A stretch of DNA of 9,129 nucleotides, taken from Bacteroides sp. CAG:443. GTDB taxonomy: Bacteria > Bacteroidota > Bacteroidia > Bacteroidales > Bacteroidaceae. Numbering within the stretch: position 1 is the first letter of the stretch; the number at the start of each line of letters is the position of its first letter. The stretch spans positions 1 to 9,129 of the forward strand of contig FR887813.1 in the NCBI GenBank assembly GCA_000432735.1, in the 5' to 3' direction. Positions 1-6,958 of the stretch are shown in pieces. The translations under genes and the position numbers were made by a program. The notes beneath the pieces were generated by a model. That model was not told where the DNA came from and did not search any database. It was given only the letters and a program-made list of their open reading frames with translations.

Positions 1-750
1 TCCCCGAGGAATGGAAAAAATGTTCGTTCGGACAGAAAATTCATTCCGGGAAATAAGGATTTTTCTGCCGGAAAATTCCAAAAGAAGCGCGAAAATGATG
101 AAAACGGGAAGAAAAATTTCTTTCCCTGCACGGGAAAAAGCATGAAAATTATCCCGATGGCAAGGAAAAACATGTCCGAAACTGGGCAATGGAAAGTGAA
201 AAAAGCGGATTTTTCTTTTGAAAAAATTCAGGAGAAGCATAAAAATACGGGGACGAAATGGAAAAATTTCTCAGTTTCCCCACGAAAAAAACTTGAAAAA
301 TATCCGGATTGTCAGGAAAGACATGCCTGAAAACCGATGACAGAAACAAAATAAAACAGATTCTTCTTTTAAAAAAGTTCCAAGAAAGCAAAAAAATTAT
401 GGAAACAGACAGAAAATTTTCTCAGCCCCACATAAAAAAGGCAGGGAAAATTATTCCGACGAAGCGAAAAAGGTCTCAAAAAACGGACGATCCGGATGAA
501 AAAAAAGCAGCAGATTTTTTTGCAGACGGACGGAAAAATGCAGAAATGCACGGGAAAAGAAGCTGAAAAATTTATCGAATCATCCGAAAAAAGCATGAAA
601 AATATACGGCCGATAGGAATAAATTCTATCATTGACGGACGGTCGGGTTAAAAAAACGGATTTTTCCACCGGAAAAGTCAAGAGAAAAAAGCAAAAAAAT
701 CCGCAATACGCATAAAAAGATCCCGACAATGCTAAAAAAACATGCCGGAA
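1..750. repeat. Degenerate tandem array, period about 150 bp, non-coding
   Basis: The same landmarks recur in order. GGATTTTTC-like sequence occurs at 57, 207, 358, 512 and 658. GAAAAATTTC-like sequence occurs at 111, 261, 412 and 565. An ACATGYCYG-like motif occurs at 170 and 321, with ACATGCCGG at 740. Spacings are 150, 151, 153-154 and about 146 bp, and the last unit is shorter at its end. The top strand is strongly purine-rich with many GGAAAA and AAAAAAGC runs. Bases 1-56 resemble the end of a unit (ATGTTCG near 20 matches CATGTCCG near 171), so the array probably runs off the left edge. Small ORFs on both strands exist, but copies are offset by lengths that are not multiples of three, so no reading frame is preserved; they look like by-products of composition. 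No known repeat family is recognised. Confidence 0.6.
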
Positions 751-765
751 TTTCCTCCGGTTTTT
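745..765 (+). terminator. Weak hairpin plus T-tract, possible terminator
   Basis: CCGGA (745-749) pairs with TCCGG (756-760) around a 6-nt loop and is followed by TTTTT (761-765). On the opposite strand the same hairpin is followed, after CATG, by a run of seven T. It could therefore act in both directions, but the 5-bp stem is short and no gene is visible on either side to be terminated. It marks the right end of the 150-bp array. Confidence 0.2.
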
Positions 766-823
766 GTACAAAAAATATTTTGTTCTGTACAAATCCCAAA
801 AAGCTTTGTACAAAAACGTGGGA
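761..823. repeat. Three TGTACA palindromes at exact 21-bp spacing
   Basis: TGTACA lies at 765-770, 786-791 and 807-812. The flanks are similar each time: TTTTTGTACAAAAA, TTCTGTACAAAT and CTTTGTACAAAAAC. The step is 21 bp twice, close to two helical turns, so the three sites would face the same side of the DNA. This is the layout of a multi-site operator or an iteron set. No regulator gene is nearby, and the distance to the first gene start (about 570 bp) is long for simple promoter control. Function is unknown. Confidence 0.5.
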
Positions 824-875
824 CAGCAGCGGGAAAAACCGAAGGAAATACGAAAGAAAATTTTCCGAGACACCG

Positions 876-961
876 CGTAATAGTACGGTCCGGAACAGAA
901 AAATGATGAAATTTTATGCGAAAAAGGGAAAAAGCCCCCTCCTCTGCCGGGAACTATTACG
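876..961. repeat. Perfect 9-bp inverted repeat, long loop
   Basis: CGTAATAGT (876-884) is exactly matched by its complement ACTATTACG (953-961). A CCGG tetramer lies just inside each arm (889-892 and 947-950 by eye), so the pairing could extend with a small internal loop. The 68-bp interior is purine-rich like the neighbouring array. No coding or RNA family is recognised. The bases on either side (824-875 and 962-1004) hold nothing that can be named. Confidence 0.35.
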
Positions 962-1004
962 AAATCCGAGAAAGGAGCAAAAACAAGCACACCTCAACAG
1001 GACT

Positions 1005-1223
1005 GTGAAGGGCTGTTTCTACCAGTTCAGGCACCTTTAAAAAAGAAAAACACCTGATTTTGCCCTCCACGCCCTTCACCGATAATATCGTCACTGCTCT
1101 TATCTGAGATAACAACCCCTCTAACGACTATTAATATTTCCCTATCGACATGATAAATTCCAGATATTCATTTGTCATGATATACACCGAACGCCATTCA
1201 TGTGAAGGGCGTGAAGGGCAAAA
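1005..1223. repeat. GTGAAGGGC inverted-repeat element
   Basis: The core is a 22-bp inverted repeat, left arm 1058-1079 and right arm 1202-1223, with one mismatch. The right arm contains two tandem GTGAAGGGC units (1202-1210 and 1211-1219). The left arm carries one exact complement (1071-1079) and one altered copy. An extra GTGAAGGGC stands outside at 1005-1013 and could pair with 1071-1079 instead. The 122-bp interior holds further dyads: CGATAATATCG (1080-1090), TTATCTGAGATAA (1100-1112), and a CATGATAAA/TTTGTCATG pair near 1150-1180. No ORF of note lies inside and no target-site duplication is obvious. It could be a MITE-like or REP-like element, or a structured RNA leader. Confidence 0.5.
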
Positions 1224-1241
1224 GCGGCTAATTTAATTAAA

Positions 1242-1282
1242 GTGTCTAAAAATCATACACCATGTGTCAAATTATTAGACAC
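1242..1282. promoter_or_regulatory. Paired 19-bp dyads, candidate sigma-54 activator sites
   Basis: Two imperfect palindromes of equal length lie in tandem. Site 1 is GTGTC-N9-TACAC (1242-1260) and site 2 is GTGTC-N9-GACAC (1264-1282). In site 2 the dyad extends to nine bases per arm with one mismatch. Centres at about 1251 and 1273 are 22 bp apart, roughly two helical turns. They lie about 90 and 110 bp upstream of the expected start of transcription from the sigma-54 promoter at 1336-1351. NtrC-family activators are known to bind tandem dyads at such distances, so these are proposed as upstream activating sequences. The regulator itself is not in the window. Confidence 0.6.
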
Positions 1283-1335
1283 CTCCAGCTAAGTATTATT
1301 TTACATACATCCTGATTATCAACACATTGCAACAA

Positions 1336-1351
1336 TGGCACGCACTTTGCT
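1336..1351 (+). promoter_or_regulatory. Sigma-54 (RpoN) promoter, -24/-12 type
   Basis: The sequence TGGCACG-CACT-TTGCT matches the sigma-54 consensus TGGCACG-N4-TTGCW at every specified base. The invariant GG (1337-1338) and GC (1349-1350) are separated by exactly 10 bases. Transcription would be expected to begin near 1361-1363, leaving a short leader of about 22 nt before the ATG at 1384. It is on the correct strand and immediately upstream of the permease cluster. It implies expression that depends on an ATP-driven NtrC-type activator. Confidence 0.8.
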
Positions 1352-1383
1352 ATATTATAACCGAACAAACCATTAATAAACAG

Positions 1384-3753
1384 ATGAAAGGACTCAAAAC
1401 ATATTTTACTTTTCTCAATAAGAACAAGATGTTCACACTTGTGAATATGGGAGGACTAAGCATTTCACTAATGTTCGTGTTGTTAATAGCCAACATGGTG
1501 AGCCGACAACTGAGTATCGACAAAGAGCAGCCCGATGCTTCTCGTATCTATGCATTTGGCAATGAACAATACATCGGCTCACATTATCTGGTAGGAGAAA
1601 TACTAAGTACCCAATATCCGGAAATAGAAGACTGGTGTGCCGTTAGCAATTTGGCATATACCGGTACCTATGTCTTACAAGAAACCAGAAAAGTAAAATT
1701 AAAGATTTTGGCATCCCGCAACAATTTCTTTCAGTTCTTTTATTTCAAATTACTATCAGGACGTCCCGACCAGGTTTTAACAGACAAAAACAGCATTGTT
1801 CTAACCGAAAACGGGGCGAGAAAACTTTTTGGCAATGAACCAGCTATCGGTAAGGCTCTCCGACTATCCGCCAACAGCCAAGAAACATATACTGTAACAG
1901 GTATTATGAAAAACATCGGCAACTCACTATTTCCCAGTGATATAGAAGCGATTGTCCCATACGATTTCATCGACTATATTGACAAAAGCAGCAGTATGCA
2001 TGAACGCAACATGAACAATGCCGGAGGTGCAACTGTTTTTGCCCGCTTCCACGAAGGGACTAATCCCAATGATAAAGCTACACAAATGCTCGATTATTTG
2101 AAGAAGTATTACTGGATATATGCGCTTGGCTATATGAAGGAAGTAAAATGGGTATCCATGCACGATTTTCATTTCAGTGAAATTCCATCGAATGGTACCT
2201 TCCTGCAATACAGTTTTACAAAAGTAGTAATCTTCATCTGCGTAGGAATACTCATTCTGCTGATGGCAGTCTTCAATTATATCAGCATGAGCGTAGCCCA
2301 AACCAGCTATCGTGCCAAAGAAATGGCTACCCGAAGACTGCTGGGTTCTTCACGCCCCGATATCTTCTGGCGTATGATTGCAGAATCTTTCTTGCTCACA
2401 TTAGGCGCTTTTCTTCTCGCCTTTCTACTGGCAAGAGCCGTTGAGCCATTTGCTTCGGACTTGTTACAAGTGAACCTTGACCTGACTGGCGATTTAAATA
2501 TTCTTACCCTGAGCATTTATCTGGCCGGTATCCTGCTGCTCTCTCTCCTTGCAGGCTTTGTTCCGGCAACCCTGCTCTCACGATATAATCCGCTGGATAT
2601 AGTAAAAGGTAATTTCCGACGCAAGACAAAAGTCGTTTATTTACGCGGATTATACATCACACAAAGCAGTCTTACTCTTGCCATGCTGACTTGTGCAATC
2701 TATTTAAGTATCCAACTATATAATATCTTACATGAGCCGCTGGGATACAGTTACGGCAATATCCTCAACTATCCGGCACTAGTCAATAAACAGAAGTTGC
2801 AGACATTCCGCGACAAAGCCCGCACACTGCCATTTGTAAACAAGGTATGTTTCACACAAGGAACTCCCGCCGACCTTCAGGGAGAAAACAATGCCGTACA
2901 GATATATAACGGAAAAGGAGAAATACAAAACATACGATGGAGACATCTGACAGCCGATTCAACATTCATCCATCTGTTTCATCTGAACATCATAAACAAC
3001 CATCTACCGGTTACGGAAGAAACAACCTATTTCTTTTCCGACAGTGTATTCAATGCCTTGGGTCTCAGCCATGACGCAGATTATCTAAGAAGCAGTCCCC
3101 AGATGGGAAGCATGCATTATCCTGTAGCAGGAACATTCAAGGATATCAAGTCCGGTTCCATACTGGATACCCAATACCCGACCATGCTATCCATCATGCA
3201 TCCGGACAGTATCTATCCGTGGAATATTCTGATAGAAGTAACTGGCAACGAGCTAACCTACTATAAAAAAGAGCTCGACAGCCTATATTCGGAAACAATA
3301 GAAGGGATCCCATTCGAGTCGGAATGGTATCACAATCAGGTAAAAGCGATATACAAAGACCTGACCAATTTACAGCATACGATAGGAATCTTTACCGGTG
3401 CCGCCCTGCTGATTTCTTTGCTCGGGCTAACTGCCATGAGTCTATATTTCATAGCACAACGCAAACGCGATATGGCTATCCGTAAAGTATTTGGATCGAG
3501 CAGCAGACAAGAAATGAAGCGACTGATACAATTCGCATTCAGTTCTTTGGTTATCAGTATTATAATTGCACTTCCGCTAGCCTACATCGGCATCATGCAA
3601 ATCAACCGGATAACCCATTATCAAAGTACCATGCCCTGGTTGAGCGGAATCATCGCCTTTATTACCGTAACTGCCATATCGCTCGGTTCTGTTTATCTGA
3701 TCAGCCGGAATGCTACTCGCGAAAACCCTATAAAAAACTTAAAGACAGAATAA
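1384..3753 (+). CDS. ABC transporter permease A, two-module FtsX/MacB type
   Basis: Inner-membrane permease of the MacB/FtsX/LolCE family, 789 residues. Layout: cytoplasmic N-terminus, TM1 about 17-40, a large periplasmic MacB-like core domain about 41-279, TM2 (281-303), TM3 (331-355), TM4 (374-398). A second module follows with TM5 (425-447), a second periplasmic domain, and TM6-TM8 (about 666-690, 717-738, 753-773). Each TM2-TM3-type loop carries the family's coupling motif: residues 310-323 around RAKEMATRR.LGSS and 693-706 around RKRDMAIRK.FGSS. Both keep the acidic (E313, D696) and arginine (R317, R700) positions. It ends in NPIKNLKTE, echoed by permease B. The start at 1384 is chosen over the in-frame ATG at 1327 because the latter precedes the sigma-54 promoter, and MKGLKTYFTFL resembles the start of permease B. 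First gene of the cluster. Members use ATP hydrolysis in the cytoplasm to move periplasmic domains. Cargo unknown. Confidence 0.9.
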   Translation: MKGLKTYFTFLNKNKMFTLVNMGGLSISLMFVLLIANMVSRQLSIDKEQPDASRIYAFGNEQYIGSHYLVGEILSTQYPEIEDWCAVSNLAYTGTYVLQETRKVKLKILASRNNFFQFFYFKLLSGRPDQVLTDKNSIVLTENGARKLFGNEPAIGKALRLSANSQETYTVTGIMKNIGNSLFPSDIEAIVPYDFIDYIDKSSSMHERNMNNAGGATVFARFHEGTNPNDKATQMLDYLKKYYWIYALGYMKEVKWVSMHDFHFSEIPSNGTFLQYSFTKVVIFICVGILILLMAVFNYISMSVAQTSYRAKEMATRRLLGSSRPDIFWRMIAESFLLTLGAFLLAFLLARAVEPFASDLLQVNLDLTGDLNILTLSIYLAGILLLSLLAGFVPATLLSRYNPLDIVKGNFRRKTKVVYLRGLYITQSSLTLAMLTCAIYLSIQLYNILHEPLGYSYGNILNYPALVNKQKLQTFRDKARTLPFVNKVCFTQGTPADLQGENNAVQIYNGKGEIQNIRWRHLTADSTFIHLFHLNIINNHLPVTEETTYFFSDSVFNALGLSHDADYLRSSPQMGSMHYPVAGTFKDIKSGSILDTQYPTMLSIMHPDSIYPWNILIEVTGNELTYYKKELDSLYSETIEGIPFESEWYHNQVKAIYKDLTNLQHTIGIFTGAALLISLLGLTAMSLYFIAQRKRDMAIRKVFGSSSRQEMKRLIQFAFSSLVISIIIALPLAYIGIMQINRITHYQSTMPWLSGIIAFITVTAISLGSVYLISRNATRENPIKNLKTE

Positions 3754-3766
3754 ACATTACAACATT

Positions 3767-6148
3767 ATGAAAACAATACTACGTAACCTGTTCTATACAC
3801 TCAAGCGCTTTCGGACAGCTTCCGTACTCAACTTATTAGGACTGTCGACTGCCTTTGCGGCTTTCATACTGATTATGATGAAAGCAAGTTACGAATATAG
3901 CTTCGATACGTGTTATCCCAACCCCGACCGCCTGGTCGGACTAAATTTGGGAGAAGAGAAAGATAACTCCATCATGGCTCTTCCACGAGGACCGATTGAT
4001 TTCCTCATCGAGCAGATACCCGGCATCGAATACGGAACCATCTATGCTCCCTGCTGGCAGAAACAGGCATTCTGCACCAATCCTGAAAGTCCGCAATATT
4101 TCTATGAAACCCCGTGGGCCGTATACCCCGATTTCGCAAAAGTTATCGGATTGCAGTTCGTAGAAGGCAGTGACAAGGACATGAATAAACCTGAAAGTAT
4201 CATTATTTCGGAAAGCTATGCCCGCAAACTTTTCCCTAAAGGCAACGCCCTGGGCTCCTATCTCTATACGGAAGGCGACAATGGGCTGGTAAAGGGAATA
4301 GATAAGTTCAGAATATGTGGTATCTTTAAAGACCTCCCTGAGAACTGCCAGTTTAAAAATGATATGTTCATCCGGATGAGTGATTACCAAAAAGATGACT
4401 GGGCAAGCCAGAACTACTTTGCCTTTTTCCGGCTGAAACCGGGAGTTAGTGCAGCCGATATCAACCAGCAAATAGAAGCCAGCGGTGCCAACAAGCGACT
4501 GAATATTGTAGACAAAGGAAATCAACGACTCTACGTATTCCCCATCAAGAAGCTTTATTACGATATGTCGGCATCCTATTACCTCAAGACAGGGGACCGT
4601 AGTACAATGGTATTGATTGTAAGTATCGGATTACTGATTATCATTATCGCCTGCATCAACCTGATCAACTTCAGTACAGCCTTAGCTCCGGTTCGCATAC
4701 GCAGTATCAATACACAAAAAGTATTGGGCAGCAGCAACTGGGAACTACGCCGTGCCTTATTAACAGAATCTGTCGGTACCGTCCTGATAAGCTGGCTCGT
4801 ATCACTGGGCATTGTCGAAATACTCATACGCCTGAAGGTACTTTCTTTTATGGGATTCACCCCTTCACTGATTACCTACTGGCACATCATCGGATATACC
4901 GGAATCATTGCACTGGTGACAGGAATCATTGCCGGACTCTATCCGTCATGGTACATGACTTCTTTCTCTCCTGCCCTTGTGCTGAAAGGAAACTATGCCC
5001 TAAGCGGAAGAGGCAAACGGCTCCGCATGTCACTTATCGGTTTCCAATACATCATTTCATTTGTGCTGATTGTAACTGCCGGATTCATTTTTCTGCAAAA
5101 CCGCTATATGCAAAATTATACATCAGGCATTGACAAAGACCAGATACTGGTTGCTTCTCTCCCACAAATGCCTTATCAAAGTTCCGAATACCGCAACTTT
5201 ACAAATGCCCTAAAAAGTTTTGCAGAAATAGATGATATCGCCTATGCTAAATCAAGTCTGGGCGGAGGAGGCGGATATACTCAATATGCCTTCTTATATA
5301 AAGGAGAAGTGCACGGACATTACTACATCGACGTCACGACAAACTTCTGTAAGGTAATGGGTTTAAAAATTGTATCGGGAGAAGATTTCCTCCCCAGCGA
5401 CTCCATCTATCACAATGACCAGAACTTTATTGCCACACAAGACTTACAGCAACAAACCGGCATTCCGGCCGGCGAAATACTGGACTTCTTTGTCTGGGGT
5501 GTGAATGCGCGACTAAAAGGCTACGTCAACAACGTACAATTAACCTCACTCCGCTCAAGAGCACTTCCTTACATATTCTGTCCAAACGGGAAATACGGCA
5601 GCAATATCCTGCCTTTTGCCTACATTCGTGTAAAAGCCGGAAGCAATATGGAAACAGCCTTGAAGCACATCCGTCAAACCATTGCCAAATGTTTTGTCGG
5701 TTATCCCGTCGATATAAAATTCTATGACCAAGTATATAGTCAGCTCTACCAGAAAGAGGCCGATCAGCAACAGTTGATTACCCTGTCCAGTCTGCTTGCC
5801 ATTCTGATTTCACTGGTAGGAGTCTTTGGACTGGTTATCTTCGAAGCAGAACAGCGCCGCAAAGAAATCGGTATCCGAAAGGTATATGGAGCCTATACCC
5901 GTCAGATTCTCTGGATGTTCGGACGATCATATCTTACGCTGTCGGTAGTCAGTTCCGTCATTGCGACACCGATAGCCTGGTATATCGTATCCAAATGGCT
6001 GGAACAGTTTACTGAACGGATAGCCATCACGCCGTGGGTATTCATTCTGACCTGTATCGTCATCAGCCTCATCACACTGATAACGATTACAGTACAGAAT
6101 TACCGAACGGCCATCAGCAATCCGACAGACAACTTAAAAGCAGAATAA
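3767..6148 (+). CDS. ABC transporter permease B, two-module FtsX/MacB type
   Basis: Paralogue of permease A, 793 residues, starting 13 bp after it, so almost certainly co-transcribed. TM1 is about 18-38. The first periplasmic MacB-like domain follows, with the family-typical segments SYARKLF and GIFKDLPENC. TM2 is about 282-303, TM3 336-358, TM4 374-400, and the SPALVLKGN segment leads to TM5 near 422-445. The second periplasmic domain (about 446-665) contains five glycines in a row at 499-503. TM6 (671-692), TM7 (722-741) and TM8 (757-778) close the protein, which ends PTDNLKAE. The C-terminal coupling motif RRKEIGIRKVYGA (697-709) is canonical. The N-terminal one (310-323, RIRSINTQKVLGSS) has Ser313 and Gln317 where permease A has Glu and Arg. 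No Shine-Dalgarno sequence is visible, as is usual in Bacteroidota. Confident for family, not for substrate. Confidence 0.9.
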   Translation: MKTILRNLFYTLKRFRTASVLNLLGLSTAFAAFILIMMKASYEYSFDTCYPNPDRLVGLNLGEEKDNSIMALPRGPIDFLIEQIPGIEYGTIYAPCWQKQAFCTNPESPQYFYETPWAVYPDFAKVIGLQFVEGSDKDMNKPESIIISESYARKLFPKGNALGSYLYTEGDNGLVKGIDKFRICGIFKDLPENCQFKNDMFIRMSDYQKDDWASQNYFAFFRLKPGVSAADINQQIEASGANKRLNIVDKGNQRLYVFPIKKLYYDMSASYYLKTGDRSTMVLIVSIGLLIIIIACINLINFSTALAPVRIRSINTQKVLGSSNWELRRALLTESVGTVLISWLVSLGIVEILIRLKVLSFMGFTPSLITYWHIIGYTGIIALVTGIIAGLYPSWYMTSFSPALVLKGNYALSGRGKRLRMSLIGFQYIISFVLIVTAGFIFLQNRYMQNYTSGIDKDQILVASLPQMPYQSSEYRNFTNALKSFAEIDDIAYAKSSLGGGGGYTQYAFLYKGEVHGHYYIDVTTNFCKVMGLKIVSGEDFLPSDSIYHNDQNFIATQDLQQQTGIPAGEILDFFVWGVNARLKGYVNNVQLTSLRSRALPYIFCPNGKYGSNILPFAYIRVKAGSNMETALKHIRQTIAKCFVGYPVDIKFYDQVYSQLYQKEADQQQLITLSSLLAILISLVGVFGLVIFEAEQRRKEIGIRKVYGAYTRQILWMFGRSYLTLSVVSSVIATPIAWYIVSKWLEQFTERIAITPWVFILTCIVISLITLITITVQNYRTAISNPTDNLKAE

Positions 6149-6190
6149 TAAACAAAAGAATAATATAATAACAATTTAATACTTATCACT

Positions 6191-6868
6191 ATGATTAAGA
6201 TTGAAAACCTTTGCAAGACATTCCGTACAACGGAAGTAGAAACAATTGCCTTGAACAATGTAAACTTGGAAGTCAATGAAAAAGAATTCGTGGCCATCAT
6301 GGGACCTTCCGGTTGTGGAAAATCAACCTTACTGAATATCCTCGGCTTATTGGATAATCCGACTTCAGGCAACTATTATCTGGACAACAAAGAGGTAGGA
6401 CATCTGAAGGAGAAAGATCGTACCAATGTACGCAAAGGCAACATCGGTTTTGTTTTTCAGAGCTTTAACCTGATAGACGAACTGAATGTTTTCGAGAATG
6501 TCGAGCTTCCGCTTACGTATTTGAATATTCCTGCCGAAGAACGCAAGAAACGCGTAACCGAAATGCTGTCGCGTATGAATATCAGTCATCGTGCCAAACA
6601 TTATCCCCAGCAGCTCTCCGGAGGTCAGCAGCAGCGTGTGGCCATCGCCCGTGCCGTAGTTTCCAATCCGAAAATCATCCTCGCCGATGAGCCGACCGGT
6701 AATCTGGATTCTAAAAACGGTCTGGAAGTGATGGAACTGCTTACCGAACTGAACAAAGAAGGAACTACCATCGTAATGGTAACCCACAGCCAGCGTGATG
6801 CCGGATTTGCCGGACGTGTGATCAATCTGTTCGACGGGCAGATTGTATCCTCTATCAGTGAAATGTAA
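6191..6868 (+). CDS. ABC transporter ATP-binding protein, LolD/MacB/FtsE class
   Basis: Cytoplasmic ATPase of 225 residues that would dimerise under the FtsX-type permeases and power them. All motifs are intact: Walker A GPSGCGKST (38-46), Q-loop Gln90 in FVFQSFNL, signature LSGGQQQR (142-149), Walker B IILADEP (162-168) with catalytic Glu167, D-loop NLDS (171-174), and H-loop His199 in VTHS. Length and motif spelling fit the COG1136 exporter/lipoprotein-release ATPases (LolD, MacB N-terminal domain), which are stand-alone here instead of fused to a permease. It lies 42 bp after permease B behind an AT-rich leader with no Shine-Dalgarno. It is the only ATPase in the window, so it probably serves all three permeases. 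A specific symbol such as lolD is not assigned because the partner permeases are not LolC/LolE-like in length. Confidence 0.95.
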   Translation: MIKIENLCKTFRTTEVETIALNNVNLEVNEKEFVAIMGPSGCGKSTLLNILGLLDNPTSGNYYLDNKEVGHLKEKDRTNVRKGNIGFVFQSFNLIDELNVFENVELPLTYLNIPAEERKKRVTEMLSRMNISHRAKHYPQQLSGGQQQRVAIARAVVSNPKIILADEPTGNLDSKNGLEVMELLTELNKEGTTIVMVTHSQRDAGFAGRVINLFDGQIVSSISEM

Positions 6869-6891
6869 TCTCTCTTAAGTTTTCTCTATAT

Positions 6892-6934
6892 GTAAGGAGG
6901 TATACCGGCAATATAGCTGGATATGCCTTCTTAC
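6892..6934 (+). promoter_or_regulatory. Strong intergenic RNA hairpin
   Basis: GTAAGGAGGTATA (6892-6904) pairs along 13 positions with TATGCCTTCTTAC (6922-6934), with two G-U wobbles. After one bulged A (6921), five further pairs (CCGGC with GCTGG, one of them G-U) close on an AATATA loop (6910-6915). The hairpin fills much of the 86-bp gap between the ATPase and permease C. The following TTTAAC is a poor T-tract, so a leaky terminator, a processing site or an mRNA stabiliser are all possible. The perfect AAGGAGG is buried in the stem and is about 55 nt from the permease C start, too far to act as its ribosome binding site. Confidence 0.6.
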
Positions 6935-6958
6935 TTTAACTTCAATCCAAGCGAATGA
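6923..6958 (+). CDS. Possible 11-codon leader peptide overlapping permease C start
   Basis: An ATG at 6923, inside the 3' arm of the hairpin, opens an 11-codon frame (MPSYFNFNPSE). Its TGA (6956-6958) overlaps both candidate start codons of permease C in the string AATGATGA. Such overlap is typical of translational coupling. There is no properly spaced ribosome binding site, and a frame this short can arise by chance, so it is offered as a possibility only. Confidence 0.2.
   Translation: MPSYFNFNPSE

Noticed and set aside
1..750. CRISPR array
   Set aside because: Units are about 150 bp and diverged along their whole length, with no short identical repeats separated by unique spacers.
142..1040. 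Several overlapping 60-136-codon open frames on both strands, rich in Lys or Phe
   Set aside because: They arise from the stop-poor, purine-biased 150-bp array. Aligned repeat copies shift frame between units, frames overlap on both strands, and no domain or start context supports translation.
1050..1232. Target-site duplication that would prove the inverted-repeat element is a transposon
   Set aside because: Flanks just outside the arms (CACCTGA on the left, GCGGCTA on the right) do not match, and no transposase is present.
1327..1383. Upstream in-frame ATG that would add 19 residues to permease A
   Set aside because: The extension contains the sigma-54 -24/-12 element and precedes the expected transcription start. 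Its peptide is unlike the N-termini of the two paralogues.
3941..4525. 194-codon open frame on the minus strand
   Set aside because: Lies wholly antisense to permease B, whose frame has clear family motifs; no membrane or domain pattern of its own.
6895..6901. AAGGAGG as ribosome binding site for permease C
   Set aside because: About 55 nt from the start codon and paired within a stable hairpin; also too far (22 nt) from the mini-ORF ATG at 6923.
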